DNA from: Shewanella oncorhynchi
GTDB lineage: Bacteria > Pseudomonadota > Gammaproteobacteria > Enterobacterales > Shewanellaceae
Direction of reading: 5' to 3'
NCBI RefSeq assembly: GCF_012584455.1
Contig: NZ_JABAEB010000010.1
Span: forward strand, 124,001-188,000
DNA length: 64,000 nt
Part shown: one piece after another, positions 63,347 to 64,000 of the stretch
Layout of the letters: every line of letters starts with the position of its first letter
Position numbering within the stretch: position 1 is the stretch's first letter
The notes under the pieces: model-generated
The model's database searches: none
The model's input: only the letters and a program-made list of their open reading frames with translations
What the model was told of the DNA's origin: nothing
Made by a program: the position numbers and the translations under genes

Positions 63347-63793
63347 TTATTTATTACGGCTGGCCAATGAGGCCAGCCGTTTTAGTTTTTCACCCAGTGA
63401 ACCGCCAATATTTTCCGCTAATGCTGCAATGTGCTCTGCTGCTGCTGGGCTTAATTCTTTATGTCCCTGTTTAGGCTTTGCGTCATACATTGCTAATCTC
63501 GGGTTGACTTTAACTTCAATTGCGGTAAGGATTGGGAGCGTTTCTGCTTGAAGCTGGGTTAATAGCTTCGGCTTTTGGAAATTAATTCGCGCAGCCCAAG
63601 CTGCCGAAGTGGTTTCAACCACAAGAACACCCTGGCGGAAATTAGCGACTTTTAGTTGCTCCGCAACAGGACCTGCAATAATCTGCTTCACATGCTGATC
63701 CAGATACATAAGTAGTTCCGCTTTCTCAGCAAGGTCGGGTAATTTTCCCGATTGATGCAGTAATTGGCTGAGATCTTGAGGGGGCTTTTTCAT
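63347..63793 (-). CDS. dciA: DciA-like protein (DUF721)
   Basis: DUF721 family; in bacteria without DnaC or DnaI, DciA helps load the DnaB replicative helicase. 148 residues. LTQLQAETLP and FRQGVLVVETTSAAWAARINFQK are the KH-like core; the C-terminal tail is polar. Start ATG 63793 (MKKPPQDLSQLL); the frame is open to 63844. Convergent with lpxC, divergent from the next gene. Confidence 0.85.
   Translation of the reverse strand: MKKPPQDLSQLLHQSGKLPDLAEKAELLMYLDQHVKQIIAGPVAEQLKVANFRQGVLVVETTSAAWAARINFQKPKLLTQLQAETLPILTAIEVKVNPRLAMYDAKPKQGHKELSPAAAEHIAALAENIGGSLGEKLKRLASLASRNK
63356..63384 (+). terminator. lpxC terminator inside the dciA 3' end
   Basis: ACGGCTGGCC-AATGA-GGCCAGCCGT, perfect 10-bp stem, then TTTTAGTTTTT. 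22 bases after the lpxC stop codon and within the dciA coding sequence on the other strand. Confidence 0.88.
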
Positions 63794-63820
63794 ATGATAA
63801 TAAGATGGCTGAATTAGGCT

Positions 63821-64000
63821 ATGAGTGTAACAGTATTTATTCAAGGTCGGAATGGCGTCACACGCTGGCAGCCCAGTAAACGCTGGTTGCTACTTCCAAT
63901 ACTATTGTTGGCCACTGGGTCCGGTATTTATCAACACAACTCCGCTCGATTTCAAGATCAGCAAGCCAGTGTCGATAACGATCGTCTCGTGCGCGAACAA
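63821..64000 (+). CDS. Membrane-anchored protein, 5' part only (probable M23 peptidase)
   Basis: 60 codons, cut by the window edge. MSVTVFIQGRNGVTRWQPSKRW is followed by a membrane helix (LLLPILLLATGSGIY, ~residues 23-38) and the start of a polar, coiled-coil-like part (DQQASVDNDRLVREQ). In Shewanella the place between dciA and secA is held by an M23 metallopeptidase with this layout; the peptidase domain lies outside the window, so the name is inference. Confidence 0.6.
   Translation, partial: MSVTVFIQGRNGVTRWQPSKRWLLLPILLLATGSGIYQHNSARFQDQQASVDNDRLVREQ

Noticed and set aside
1..64000. CRISPR arrays, rRNA or tRNA genes
   Set aside because: No regular spaced repeats, no conserved rRNA stretches and no cloverleaf-type sequence noticed on either strand.

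Overview
This is a stretch of a gammaproteobacterial chromosome, almost certainly Shewanella. The evidence is the housekeeping protein sequences (SlmA, YicC, ArgA, FtsA and HipA read as close relatives of E. coli) and the gene order: spoT-rpoZ-gmk, then yicC/rph-pyrE, slmA-dut-coaBC, radC-rpmB-rpmG, argA, rarD-yigI, recQ, leuABCD, fadL, glpK, and a full dcw cluster (mraZ to ftsZ) followed by lpxC and dciA. Species cannot be fixed from sequence reading alone; a member of the S. putrefaciens/S. baltica group is a guess.

Layout. 1-3007: minus-strand gmk-rpoZ-spoT (spoT runs off the left edge). 3260-7969: a repeat-bearing membrane protein, a sugar-1-phosphate nucleotidyltransferase overlapping a NahK-like sugar kinase, and a lone sulfotransferase. 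7970-17910: an accessory region. It holds a small HTH regulator, a cytosine-5 DNA methyltransferase, a McrB-like AAA+ protein and a DUF2357/McrC-like PD-(D/E)XK nuclease (a LlaJI/BsuMI-like methylation plus McrBC-type restriction unit), then an orphan 119-residue ORF, an intact hipBA module, and a LysR gene whose 3' end is present twice, once on each side of hipBA. 18206-34536: conserved core genes (nucleotide, folate, CoA, ribosome, arginine and DNA repair functions). 34518-36299: a TPR protein with a degenerate GGDEF domain. 36546-41670: the leucine operon with a leader peptide and attenuator. 42126-45660: fadL, glpK and a small conserved protein. 45661-62231: the dcw cluster from mraZ to ftsZ, without ddl. 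62414-64000: lpxC, dciA and the start of a membrane-anchored protein.

How genes work together. The dcw cluster makes the UDP-MurNAc-pentapeptide (murC, D, E, F), carries it to lipid II (mraY, murG) and builds the division machine (ftsL, I, W, Q, A, Z); lpxC commits lipid A synthesis. leuABCD converts 2-ketoisovalerate towards leucine under attenuation. coaBC, dut, slmA, pyrE, rph and folE form small nucleotide and cofactor operons. The restriction unit and hipBA are the movable parts. The most informative signals are an AT-rich block covering most of the methyltransferase plus the N-terminal domain of its partner ATPase, a regular array of four hip operator palindromes, and a palindrome embedded in a strong promoter where ddl would normally sit.

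No rRNA, tRNA, insertion sequence, prophage gene or CRISPR array was seen.
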